Below, one piece after another: positions 21,212-34,420 of a stretch of DNA of 64,000 nt (position 1 is its first letter; each line of letters opens with the position of its first letter). The notes beneath the pieces are model-generated. The model was not told where the DNA came from. It was given only the letters and a program-made list of their open reading frames with translations, and ran no database searches. The position numbers were made by a program, and so were the translations under genes. Source of the stretch: Monarcha castaneiventris obscurior (lineage: Eukaryota; Chordata; Aves; Passeriformes; Monarchidae); the NCBI GenBank assembly GCA_026261815.1, contig JAMPIT010000493.1, positions 3,241,501-3,305,500 on the forward strand, in the 5' to 3' direction.

Positions 21212-24200
21212 GTAAGAAGGGGTAAGAGCCTCTTTTAATCCGGGCACGGTAGAAGTTAGCAGGGGAAGAGACCTGCAAAGCCGGTGCATTCCTCCTTTTT
21301 CACAAGTCTAAACTAGATTATTTTTAAACTGCTTATTAGTCAGCGAAGCAAGAAACACCCCAAAACATGTCAAAATTAATTTTATTTTTGTACGATTCTT
21401 AAAAAATGTGATCAACCTCCGGATTTTTTTTTTTATGCTAGAATTAATTCCGTAATTTTTCTCTGTCCGGATTCGCTGTTTCACCCTGAACAGCGAGCAG
21501 AAAGTGCCATTTGTGAGCATCTTGTGCCACTCAGACATGACATGAAGGCAGCTTCTGCTGCAAGGCATGAGCGTGTGCTCTAGCTTTAGAACTTACACGT
21601 GTGAAAATTATCGCAAAGCGGGTTGGAAATGATCCCAGGGCTGGAAAACTGCGGGCATGGCCAGCGGTGCTGCCCTGTGGGCGAGCACATGAGCTCCAGC
21701 TTTGTCCTTCATGGCTGCTTTCTCTTAAAAGTTAAATATCGAGATTTGGGTTATTTTTCCTCTTTCCCCCCACGTAATGAGATTGTGGGGATCCGCAGTA
21801 ATTTTCTCCTGAGTATTCACAGAGAGATCTTCGTCTAAACCTGGAATGTCCAGGGGGAGAAAGAACATTAAACAGAGTTTATTCCTTTAACTGCGACACA
21901 GAAGGGGAGGAAAATGGGGAGGGCTCGGTTGTTAATCTGAGAAATCTTGAAACACTGGAAGTTTATTAATTGTTCGAGGCTTCTTTGTTTGTATCACAAG
22001 TTTGTGTCAAAGGTTAATCTTCTTAATATGTAATTAGTTGAAGGTTCAATTATGGGATTTATTGAACTCAGTTGGGTTTTCCCCCCTCTTTTCCCATTAA
22101 AAATAATACTGCAGGTCTTTGTGGCTAGTTTATTTTCTGCTACAACTCGAGTGTATCTGCGAGAAGAGATTTATTCAATTATTCTAACAGCCAGTTTAAA
22201 TTTAGAAATAATCTTTGGGACGTCATACCCGTGTCTGTTGCATATTTTTCCCTCTCGTTTGCATATGTATGTATCTGGCGAATTATGCTAATTTATATAC
22301 AGAAATTTGCTGTGGACATTAGGCCGGTTAAGGTAATTAAAATTCCAATAAATCCCGCTGTTAGTGGGCTGGTCGGTGGTGCAGAGCTTTAAATCAGGTG
22401 GGTGTCGGTGGTGCTGTGGACCTGAGGACAATGCCGGAGCGGAGGAGCAGGAGAACATCTGCACTGCTGCTGGATGCACTGCGAGAGCGAGCCATGGCTT
22501 CCAAACCCTGCCCTCGTTCCCTGCGGTGGGTGGGTTTTTTTTGGATTCCCCGACGACTGAGAATTTAAATGCAGTTTCCTCTCGGATATTACATTTTTAA
22601 AAATAATAATTTAGAGAAACTAGTGGGAAGGTACACGCAGATTCTCACTGCTTCCCCTGGTGTTTTCCAAGGAAATAGGAGGTGACTTGCAGCGGATGCA
22701 ACCTGTGTTTAGCACATCACAGAGTTTCCCACAACCGCGGTTCCTCGGGTTCAGGAATCCCTGGGATGTCTGGCTGGCTGCTCCTGTGTGTTATTTGTGA
22801 GCTCAAAATGGTGTGCTGAGGGACAGCCCCCGGATGCGCTGGCGTCCCTGCTCTGGCTTCTGGAATTCTTTCCAGAACGTGAAAGCATCAGTGTCAGCCG
22901 TGGATACCCCAGTGAGGAAACTGCTGCAGCCTGTGGAGGCTCGGTGTGCCCTGGGTGGCACTGGTGGTGCTTTTTGGGTGAGATTTCAGAATGCCGGCTG
23001 GTGGGTAACCTAGCCCGGCTGCTTCCGAGCCCGGGACTCAGTCTGTGAAAAAAGCTGTAGTAAATCAGATTAATTTGAACTTTTTTTTTGAGGGAAAATG
23101 AGTGCTTAAGGGCACCAGCAGTAGGGCAATAAAGCCTTGTGTGGCTTTGTCCTTATCTTCAAAGGGGAACGGATCATTTCTGACTGGAAGTGATCTGCCT
23201 GGCTTCCTGAGATGAGGAAGGTTCATTTCAGTCCAGCCCCCGCAGAACAGGTGCTGCCATAGGGGAAACTGCTGGAGCCAGGACTCGCTGCAGGGCAAGG
23301 GGGATGGGTATTAGTAGGGGCTGGTTTTTAGGCAATATTTTATACTTTTGTCTAAAGACTCTTTGTAGCAATGAAAGAAACAGGGCAGACAAACCTGTAT
23401 ATTGAGAGCTCCTCTGGATTGCAGCAGGATAAATTTAGGGTGTATTAATGTTCCTGTTCTGTGTGTGGATTTCCATAATGACAGATTTAAGTCTGGGTAT
23501 CCATCAGACTAAGAGCTGTTGTGTTACACACGGGTGGTTTGTGTGTGCTGTACATCAGCTTTACAGCACATGGATTGTTTTGGAGCTGTCAGTGGTGCAG
23601 GGCGTCAGTCCCAGTGCCTGGGAATGTCCTTGTGGGCAGCCTTGGGCTGGGCCATTTCCCCGCTGGCCACAGAGTTTGCTGTGGGACACTGCCCTTGGGC
23701 TAAAAACCATTTGGGGACTTGGAGGTTCACCCTCAGCCCTGGCATCTTGGCTTCTTCCAAAATCTGTCTCTGATTACCTGTGAGTGGATGGGTTTGCCCG
23801 TTGCAAAGCCTGCTGGACCTTGCTGGGATCAATGAAAACCCCACCTCTCCAGCTTAATTTCTGGTTTCTTTTCCAGGATTTGTCTTTTCTAATAAGATAA
23901 CACGCTGTGCTTTTGATAAGTTAAGACCTTTCACTGATGTTTGAGGGAAGTAAGGTAATTCTATACTCATTTCGCTTGAAAGAGGTTTTTAAGACTTTGA
24001 AAATAATGGGATGAAAGTTCCTTAAAATGAGAAAAACATAATTGGGCATGAGACTAGTTTAAATCTAAAGATTCTTTGTTGAAGTTCTCAAAGCTCCCAT
24101 GTTCCATACCTTGCCAAGTATGGACTAACAATAAAACAAGATAAAGTTTAAGGTCTCGTCAGGCAGGGGCTTACAATGTTCTTGTGTAGTGGAGCAAACT

Positions 24201-27200
24201 GTTGCTGAGTGGCAGTCTTACAGAAGGCGTAGCTTTAAACTAGTCTAGAAATAAAACCGCTTATTTTTCAGTTTTTCATTCACTTCATTCAGAAAGGCCA
24301 GGAATTTTATTGACAGAGTTACTGCCTGCTGTTCACTCCAAATGACCTACACTTTTCCCGCCCGTTCAGATGCTCCATGCGCTGGAGACTCCTTTTCTCT
24401 TTCGTGTTACATTTATTAAAAGCCCAATGGCAGGGTTTACTTTCAGTTTTAGCTGTGAAGACTTAACCAAGAGCGGGGGATGTGGGAACGGGTAATATGT
24501 TAACTTAGCAGCTGGCCTCGCCGAGATAAACATGCGCTTTTCCAAATGCTGTCATCTGGCCCCTTTCCAAAACAAGCTGAAGGAGGAGGTCAGGGGTGGA
24601 GCCATCCCCTGCTTCAGTAAAAAGAGGCTTTCATTTGGAAAGAATTGCCAGATCGTGTTGACTACAAGAACTGCAGATTTAAAATAAAATGACGAAACCT
24701 TTCCCGAGTAAACCAAATGGTCTCTCTTGATGACTTAAATTTAAGTGCCTTGTTAAAGTGCTGCTTCTCTTTGAAGGTTCAGCAGCTTCAATGCAGAGTA
24801 CATCTTGGCTGCTTTTTAAAAAAATCAGTGCTTTATGTAAGACTTTGAACGTAAGAACTGATGAAAAATGTATCATCTTTGGTTGCAGTAGAGACCTGCA
24901 ACACAGAAGTGCTATTGTTTTAATTGTTTAAAATTCAGATTACAAGATAATGGTAATACCATTAGAAGGTTTCCCCTTGGCCTAGAAGCTGCAGGTAGGA
25001 GTGTGTCGATCCCTCAGTATTAAAGATGAATGATAAGGAAACCTCTTAAATGCCTGTGACGCTGCAGTCTAGCCAATTTAGGATCAGCTGATGCCTTCTA
25101 GTGATAATGGCTTGAGGTTTTCAGCTGTATTATGAAGATATCAGCCAGGGCAAATAGTGTTTAGAAGAGAAGTATACTTTATTGAATGGGGAGATGATCT
25201 AGAAGTGACAATAAATTGCATTACTAAATGATCTATGTGCTCTGCGCCATCTCTTCACTGGCAAATGCTATTGGTAAAATGAAAGATGGTTATTCCTAAT
25301 GTATGAAAGCAGAGGAATCAAAGTATTATTTGCTCTCCCTTTAGGAATCTGTGCTATTTAGGAAAATTGTCAACTGAAAGCATGGCTAAGTTGTACATCT
25401 TCAATGCCAGAATAGATGTACTTATGCTTATTTTATCATTGCTTAATCATGGTTAACTTCACTGTGGATTCCCAAACACAGTTACAACTGTGTTTTCTGA
25501 AACTTCATTTGTGCACCTTCCTACTTTGTAGGAATACTTCAGGAATACATTTTAAAATTTCCCGCCCAAGATAAAAATGTCTGGATTTGATCCTAAACAA
25601 ACTGCCTGTTCCTGCACAGAATAGTCACTGTGCTCTTTGAGGTCGTGTCAAAGATGGTGGAAAATGCAGCACTACCCTAAAATATGCATCTGATTCTTTT
25701 GTCTTTTCTTTGAAGAGTAGCATGTCTCACTCTTCCTCCCAATAAAAAGGCTTCTGTCACTGAAGGCAGCTGTAAAATAATAACTGGCTGTTGGTGCATC
25801 TCAAGGTTCAGGGTACCAGGCAAATCTGAGTGAGTTTTGGTCTCAACCCAGGGTGTGAAACAGCACTGTAAGTTTTCAGCACTGAGGTCTTGAACGTAGT
25901 TGTAATTCAAGTTCATAAAATATTAGAAGCCCTGACGGTCCTGAGGTCTGGTTTCTGGAGCTCTTCCCCGTGGGTTTGCAGCCAAGGATGGCTGAGAGCG
26001 AGAACAGTTATCTGTGCTGCAGCAGTGATGGTTTATGGCTGGGTGCCCAGATTGTCTGGCTTTGCACACAGCTTTATAGTTTGCCTTTGAGGGCTGTGGA
26101 GGAGGTGGAAGTCATTTGTAATAAACAGCTATCTGCAGCCTGCTTTTTCTGGGGTTTGAAATGTACAGCCATTTAAAAAATTGCAAACTAGATGTACATT
26201 TACTTAGGTTTCAGTCCAGAACTTCTATGTTTTAGGAGCTCGATTAGGAGAAATGGTAACAATTGCTTATTGCTTTGTATTGAAAATACCTAATATTTAT
26301 CCCTTGGATGTTTGGGCTGCTTTTTAAGCTCTGCACTGGTAGACAATAAGGTTTTTCAGGTTGGGTTTTTTTTTTTATTTGAGAGAAAAATTGACTTGTC
26401 AAATCAGTTGGCATCCTTTGTGGTAATTAAGCCCCAGAGAAAAATATGTTTGTACATCTCAAAATAGTTATCATGCAGCTACCAGCTATAGGCTCATTTA
26501 GGAAAAGATAACACCCACCCCCCTTCCACCACAAGGGAAACAACCACCCTGGGCTATGTTTAGTGGCTGCCCATGGGTGTTTTCCGGAGGCAGATCCATT
26601 CTTCCCTCCACTTCTCTCCCTGCAGCTTCTTGTTCGTGGGGTCTGTGCATGTTTTCCCATGCTGACTTTCTGAAGGGATGGTGGTGCTGCCTTTGTTGTG
26701 GTCTTGCCCAAAAGGAGTCTCTTAGAATGGCATTACCTGATTTTTCTGAGATATGTGCTGTTTTCCTTCCTATTCCTTTCTTGCCTTTCTGTGTTCTGTA
26801 TGCACGAAGTTTACAGTTTTCTCTCTCATCCTGAATTTCCAAGGCTTCCTGATAGGAAGTGGGAGAGCTTTTTGTTTTGGAGGGATAAGGAGCGCTTGCC
26901 GTGGCTTGGATACGTTCTGGGTGGTCAGTACATCCACAGATCGATTATTAGTCCAGGCTGACTTCTGCCAAGTCTATTTTAAGCTCAGCCAGATATCTGT
27001 GTTGTGTCAGTCTGATTTCAGTGCTGCTCTAGCCTCTGACTCTCAGGTCTTTTAGTTCTTCAGAACTCCGGAGTGTTTTCATGGCTGATGCTCCCGTCAT
27101 TCATTGGTGCTGACAATGGACATCCTTGTTTTTAAACAGTAGCTGGTTACTGGTAAACAAAAGAGCATCAGCCCATTGCTTTAACACAAACCATTCTAGA

Positions 27201-30200
27201 AAAAAGCAGCAGTTCAGGGAGAATGCCAAGGAAAAAAAAAATCAGCTGTTCAGATGCATAATGTGCAGACTGCCATTTTCCTGTGTTCCTACAAGGTCAT
27301 TAATAGCCCAGAGAAGGTGGTCTTGGGTGGTGTTTGTAATGTTTTTGCTTGAACTCAGTGTATGTTCACAGTAGCCTTGAGGATGATACTGCACATGAAA
27401 TATGAAGTTAAAAACTTTAGTAGCACTGCAGGCATCACCTAATGGGATGTGTGTGTGTAAATCAAGTAAGTCTCTTTACACAAGTGTATTACCAAAGGCA
27501 GTCTGGGGCAGGACTCCTCATTATCCCTCTGCTGACATCATTCTGTCGATCTGCAGGTCTCAATGTTCCTCTTCTCTCAGTGTTTTTAATTGCACTTACC
27601 AAGTGCACAAACTTACTTAACAGAGAATTGCTTCCAGTGTTTGTGTTGTCTAAATTTTTACCACGGTGTCAGTTTTGAAATGGGTGCTGTGCTTGAAATT
27701 TTTTCTTTTACAAAAGGTGCTCCATCTCTGCAAATCTAATCATCCTTATCTCCCTATGTTGTCGAGGCTGGAATGCTGGAAGTGCCTAGTACCATACCTC
27801 ATTCCTGTTTCATGATGCAGAAAAAATTGCTTTTAGTTAAAAATAACCTGTTGGCATACATGTGCTGTTCACATCTTCCTGCCTGTGCAACTATTTGGTT
27901 TCTCTTTGCTGATGTAAACTATCATGGGGTATGTTTATCTTAAGTCTTTCAAAAATAAATTGATATCGAAGATGCAGCATCCTCTGATAAGGAAGGAGGA
28001 GAGCCTGGTGGTAGCAAACTAAATGCTATCTAATGTTTTTGGGTATGATCATAATAAAATACATCTGTCTGATCCAGGTGTGGAGCTAAATTTGGTCTCT
28101 CACAGTAATAGAACTGCTGCTGTTAAGGAGCAGAGTCTCTGTATAAATAGCACTGTTTCGGGTGAAAGATTTATTATCTGGGACTTGGTGGAGCTTGGTG
28201 AATGTGTAATTTTTACTATTTCTATTCTTGTAATCAATCTCAGAACTCAGCTCCTTCACTCTAGAAAAGAATGGTCCGAGTCTCATTACACCAACAGTAC
28301 ATTAGAGATGTCAGTCTTTATACTCTGCTATCACATTTACATGTAATAATTGAATAAAGCAATGGTTGGCTTGGTGGATGGATGTTTACATAATGATTTG
28401 CTTACAAAAAGACCCTCAACTTTAATTTTTTCTTATATTTGTGAGAATGAAATTTGCTTCATAAATTTACTGCAGTGATGACAAAACTCACTGCTTTTGA
28501 AGCCAACAACCCAGACTGATAGATGTAATCTGTTTTATCTGGGCGGTATTGCAACACTGATAGTCCAACTGCACTGAAACTGTGCTTCCATCCTCCCCCA
28601 TCCCCAGTCCCTCAGTCAGCATCCAGACAAGCAAGAGCTGCTCTTTCTGGAATTCTGTCTGCATCTACTGATCAGATAACCTACTTGGAGACATATTGGA
28701 TATATTTCTGAGAATATTTGCTCCCCTGGGTGTTTCATGCAGTAAATGAAGGCATAAAATAGTTATTACTAAGATCATAATTGACCATAAATTGATTTCC
28801 AAAGTGGTATTTACTGCAACTAGTTTTCCTGTCCTGGAAGATCATTTATGGCTATTTCCTTTCCTGATCTCCCTCCCACCCTGTCTCTCCTCCCCCATGG
28901 AGCTGCTATTCATTTGGTGAGTTGAGAAATGGATGATGGCCCATTCTGATGCTGGGTCTGATATTCTAATTTATGCTTTTACTATGGAAAGTGAAGTAGA
29001 GGAACAGAGAAATTTATTTCCATTAAGTTCATCAAGTTTTAAGGATTACGCTTTCAGCACTGCTGAGCTAATCTTTTAAACTCTGGTAGGTTTGTGGAAA
29101 GAAAGGTGCTAGCATGGATTATGCTGTTTCCTTAATTTTGGATGATAGGATAAATCTTTTGCTGAATCCAGTTTCCAGCCTAAAGATAGGTACAGAGTAA
29201 CTGTTTCTTATCTTATTCAAATTATGTTGCTATCTCAATTTTCAAATTTAAAACAGCATTGCAGCTGAAGATGCAGTGGAACCAAAACTTACTAGCTTCA
29301 AAATGTATGAAAATCTTCAAGAAGTGCTGTCTTTAAGTTAAATGACACAATCATGGTGAGCAGAATGTTTTGAGTTTTGTAGTTAAATACTAGGAGTGTA
29401 TAAAGTGCACAAACCAAGTAGATTTTCTTCATTTGTGTTTAAACTTTCACGTATTTGCAGTGCACAACTTTTAGTACAGTTTATTAGTCTATAGTATGTT
29501 TTGTCTTCCTTGACTAGGATCAAATTTGGTGTTAACCTCCTGCCGAGAATTCCAGGACCCCTGACATTTTATTGTGACTCTTGATTAGCTCACCAGGGTT
29601 CCTGCTAAGAATTCTTCTTTCATTCATTTGATAAATTGAATTCCCTATTCACAGTGCCTTTAAATAGAATGGTATTTGGAAAACTTGAAGACAGCAGCTT
29701 GAATGTTCAATGAGCTCACTCAGCAAATTTAAAAATGCAGAAGAAGGAAATTATGGGTTTGTGTATTCTGAAATCTTCTAAAAGAATAAACATTTTACAA
29801 AAACTTAAATCTCCATCATCATATTTGCTTTGAGTGTATTTCCCTTTTGGTTTCTTAGATGAGGAGTTCTTTAGACATCTCTTTTCCCTTTCTCACCTTG
29901 TTGTGCCTTGTTGTGTCAGGAGCTGTGCATTCACCTCACACGTCCGTGTGGGAGCAGGTATGGTGAGGTGACAGTACAGAGGGGCTTCAGCTTCCCAAGG
30001 CAGTGTTTGTGTTGTGATGGGAAGAGAGAGCACCTCATCCTTCCCACGCCGGGCTCTACAGCGTGAGGAACAGTGTCCTTACTTCCTTCTGATCGTAGAG
30101 CTTGAGGCACCCCTTCCCTGGGAGGCTGCTGTCCTTTTGACTCCCCCATCCGGGCCTCTCCATGAGCTTCCTGCAGTCAGGGCTGCAGCAGTGTCCTGCA

Positions 30201-30324
30201 TCTCCCACCGTTTGTGCCTTCCAAGGTGGCACCTGGACATCTCAGTGGTGTAGTAGCAGAGGCTCAGCCCATCTTCCTAGAGATTGGCTTCTACAGCTTC
30301 TGCCACACATCTGGGATATGATTT

Positions 30325-30372
30325 TAATGTCACAGGAAAACCTGGGCTGGAGGGGACCTTAGGTCATGTCAG
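30325..30372 (-). mobile_element. Possible CR1 fragment
   Basis: AACCTGGGCTGGAGGGGACCTTAGGTCATG resembles the antisense CR1 motif GGTTGGA-GGGACCT--GGTCAT. It is only about 45 bp, so this is tentative. Confidence 0.4.
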
Positions 30373-33300
30373 ATGGGCAGAGGAGTGTTTAGGTCGAGTG
30401 ACACGTGTGTGTCTGGTCACTGCTGCTCCTCGCTGCCTTGCTGGTGTGTGTTGGTGTTTGTAGACATGTCTGGTACAGTTTCCCTGCCTTGTGGGTAGGA
30501 ATGAAGGAAATGTGTGTGCATTTTTCCACTGTGCCTGTGGCCGGAAGTCTGCCTAAGGAGAGGTATTGCTCACCTTCCTGGGCCTGTTTAATTGCACTGG
30601 AACCACTCATGAACATGGACATCCAGTGGTGGATCTGAGTGCCTGTGGCTGCTCTAAGCTGGGTGTCTTTTGCTGAAGATATCAGCACCACCTTATTCCC
30701 AGAGTAGGCACAAGAGCAGCACCATAAACACATCTGTCTTCAGGGTAAATTCTGTTTCCTTCTTTTTGATGCTGTAGGTTGTGCTGTCCAGCCCCACCTA
30801 TGTGAGAGCACCAATCTGATCTTCAGCTCTGGAAATAAATAAGTTCACTGTGCTTTCACCTGCTGCTGACAAAGTGATTTGGCTCAGAAATAATTGAGTA
30901 CTGGCACCTAGCTGTGATGGAAGGGGAAAAGGAGGATTAGGCGTGCTGGAAATCCCTACAGGCAAAACGGTGCATCATTGTAGTTGTGCAGACTCTGCTT
31001 TTCAGTCTTTTCAGCAGAGGCGCATAAAGGCTTAGCTGTGCTTGCTGGAGGGCTCTGAAGGTTTGCTGCACACTGCTCCCAGCTGTGGCCTGTCCCTCCT
31101 GACCCCGTTGTCCCTCCTGACCCTGGTACTGCCAGACAGGTGACTGACTGGCTCCACCAGGCTGCGTCCCTGGGAGTGGCCAGCTCTGAGCCTGTGTGGC
31201 AAAACATCCTGTGGAGCTGCTGCTTCTGTTCCAGTTTCCTGGCCGCCTACATTGCAGTGTCCCTGTGCAGCTGCCCCAGGAAGCAGTGCTCCTCTCAAGT
31301 GTTCTTGGAGTTCAGCTAAATAGAGCCAGCAGCTTGTCCGTGGATTGCTTCTGCTCCTGGGTCAGCTAAAGGGTGACACTTAGTTGGTGAGGGGGGCTTT
31401 TCCTCTGCTGGCACAGGACTCTCATCTTCTGAAGTATTTGCAGAAACCAAAATAGCCAACAGTATCTGGAGAGACAAACATGCTGTGCTCTTGCTGAGCT
31501 GCTGGATTCCAAAGCTGTTTTCCTTTGTGCATTATGTCCCAGGAAGATTGGGGACGAGCTGTGGAGCAGATGCCAGATCAACTGCTGGTAACTATCATTA
31601 GGTCTGGGAGGGAGGCAGTGCTGGGGAAGTAAATCTGGTTATCTGCACTCTTCACAGCGTGTAGCTTAATTTTTCCATCAGTCCATGTTTGCTGGGGGAG
31701 GAGAGCTGTTTTTCATGGCATGTTTCTTGCTGTTTGTAGCCTGCTTTGAGTGATGAATTTAATGCAAGCTTTTTTTTTGGGTGTGGGGCTTTTTTCCTCT
31801 TGGTCCTTGTACAGCCTGAGTGGTGCCCATGGTGGGTTACTAAAGGTCTGCTGGGGTGTTGTCAGCAGATTAAGGGAGCAAATTCTGGTATAGTTCGTGC
31901 CTGAAATGCATAAATGGGTGAAGTTTGGTGTACAGTATTCCAGCCCATGCCCAGATTTACCTACTGACTCCTTAAGCATGTTGGAGCCTGTGCGTACACT
32001 AATAGGCCTGCACTGTGGAGAGCAACACCTCCACAGGAGAGGGGATGTGCCTGTGTGGTGGCATCCCTGTGGGATTATCTACATGAATCTCTTCATTTGA
32101 ATTGGAACTTCCATGATTGATCAAGTGATTGTCCTCACTTGCTGTGCTTTGATTGGCGTCATGTGTCTTGGAGTGCAGTTATCAGATTCCTTTTAAATCA
32201 AACGTCGCTGGATGATGAGTTCCAAGGGTGCAGTTAATGCTTTCTGCATGGGAGCAGAAACAGGGATGGTGTGAATAGGAAATCCTCTGCAGTGACAGTT
32301 TTGCTCTGCAGATGCACTCTGGTGTGCACTACCTAGCAATGAAGGGGTAACGCACATCTGAAACATTCCCATTTATTTGTACTCCAGTACTCTAATCAGT
32401 ACCCATCCCTCTCAGCTAACACACCAGGAGAAACTGGAGTGTAAACAAAACCAAAAGGAAATCTCTAGATGAAACAAAAACTCCAACTCCTGGAAACGTT
32501 TACTGCGACTTGGCAGTGCTCAAATATGGGCTCTTCAAACTTCTGGCTTACCAGTCATAGTTCATCTGCATCCTTAGTTTGTAAAACGTTTTCTTCTCTG
32601 GAATTTCCCCCATCTTCTAGTCATTGGTAATAATCAGTAGAAGCTAAAACAAGGCCAGGTCGGTGTGCTTGTGAAAAATACCTTTAATTGAATGATAGTA
32701 ACTACCTATTCTGCTATATTTTCGTTCTAATCTAATCTGCTTGAGTGGTTATTTACCTTATGTGTACATAAAGGAGGGTCACAATATGTTAACCCTGGGT
32801 GAACTGGAAACTTCCAGTGGGAGCCCAGGTCCTGCAGCACACACCAGCTGGCATTCTCCTTTTCTCTCCTTGGGGTCCTGCCAGGGTTTTATTGCTCTTC
32901 AACCAATATTCCAAACTGGGCTGTTGGAAACACAGCCTTGAGACAGAGTATGGAACACAAGCTTTTTCGGATCCTGGAATTTCAATTTTACAGCTTGTAG
33001 GAGCAGGATTATTAATTTAGTCTTTTGGACAACCTAAAACCTGCCTCTAGTTTCACCAATTTTAATTGAATGTGTTGCTTTTCACACCATATTCTCAACT
33101 AATGCGTGATGTTCTTGGGTGATTTTGAATGGCAGCTACACTCTGCTCCTGCAGAGACTCCAGATTTGGTGGAATTTCTAAGGGACCGCAGGAATCAGGC
33201 TGCTGTCCCTGTTCAGGGGATCAGTTTTCTGTTACACACTTCAAGATAAGTTCACAAGAAGCTAGAGGTATCGAAGTCCCAGCCCACATCTGTTAGCAGT

Positions 33301-33889
33301 GGATGATATCTTGATATTTCAGAGGCAGGAATCCCCTGTCAAGGCAAATAATCTGTTAAGGAGGGTTAAGTGCAGGACAGGGACATAATTGGACAGTGAG
33401 AAACCCCAAAACATGGGATTAAGAAATCATAAATTGAGGTCAAACAAAAACTCTCATTGAAGTTCATTTATGACAGGAACGAATTTTGCACCCAGACTTT
33501 CAAATTACAGGGTGTAGTCTCAAGCTGTGTGATCACACCTGTGCATGTAACTCCTCCATAGACTTATCTGGTCCCCAGTGGTGTGGCTGAGGGCTTTTCC
33601 CCCACTAATTCCCTGGAAAGGAGATTGCAGGATTTCACTTTGTGAATGGGTAGAGGCTTCCAGTTCCCTGTCTAATTGTTTTTTGTGTCTAGGAGTCGGT
33701 GTGGCCTTGTATCAGTTTTGCTTCATAAAAAATAAATCTTATTTTCTTTTTGTGTTTTTCCTCTTTTCTTCTTCAAATGTATATTTATAAAGACTTGGTA
33801 TGCATTTTAATGTTGGGGTTTTTAAAATTCTTCAGTGTGGAGGAGTTTTCTTTATGCCTAATCCAAATCTTCTTTGTTGCAATTTAAAT

Positions 33890-34420
33890 TCAGTGCTACT
33901 TACCACAGCTAAAGGAGAAAGATTTTACTCCATGCTTCTCTACCTCTGTCTTTAACACCTTTTTGAATAACAGGGTTGCCATCTCTTAAAATTAAGTGAA
34001 TCCAAGTCTGAAGTGTTTTCCAGGGGCCTGTGCTTTTTTGATTTATTTGGTGCTGTTTTCTGGGCTCTCTCCAGCTGACCTGTGTCTCTGATGCTGTAGA
34101 TAGTCCCAAACTGGACACAGCGCAGCAGCTGATGAATTTCTGACCATCTGTGACATTGTTGCTTTGCCTTTGGAGTGAAATCTGCTGTAGCACCTGCTTT
34201 TTCTACTCCCCAAAACTGGTGTTCAGCCACTTGTTCCCTATGCTGTATTTATATAGGATTTTTCCTGCCAAACATGGTACCCTGCACTTTTTATCACTGA
34301 ATAACTCTATGCCTTTTATCTGCGTTTTGAGTTCATCAGGGTGTTCTGAATATTTTCCCTCCTCAGTTGTTTTGCAGCCCCATGAGGTGACATATTCTGG
34401 AAACTAAATAAGTGTACACA
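33890..34420 (-). mobile_element. Old CR1-like LINE fragment, antisense
   Basis: TTTTCTGGGCTCTCTCCAGC, then CCCAAACTGGACACAG, a GTACCCTGCACTTTTTATCACTGAATAA stretch and a TTCATCAGGGTGTTCTGAAT stretch follow one another in the same order as in antisense CR1 ORF2/3' consensus sequence recalled from amniotes. The copy is much decayed and no intact frame remains. An alternative is a related old LINE. Confidence 0.5.
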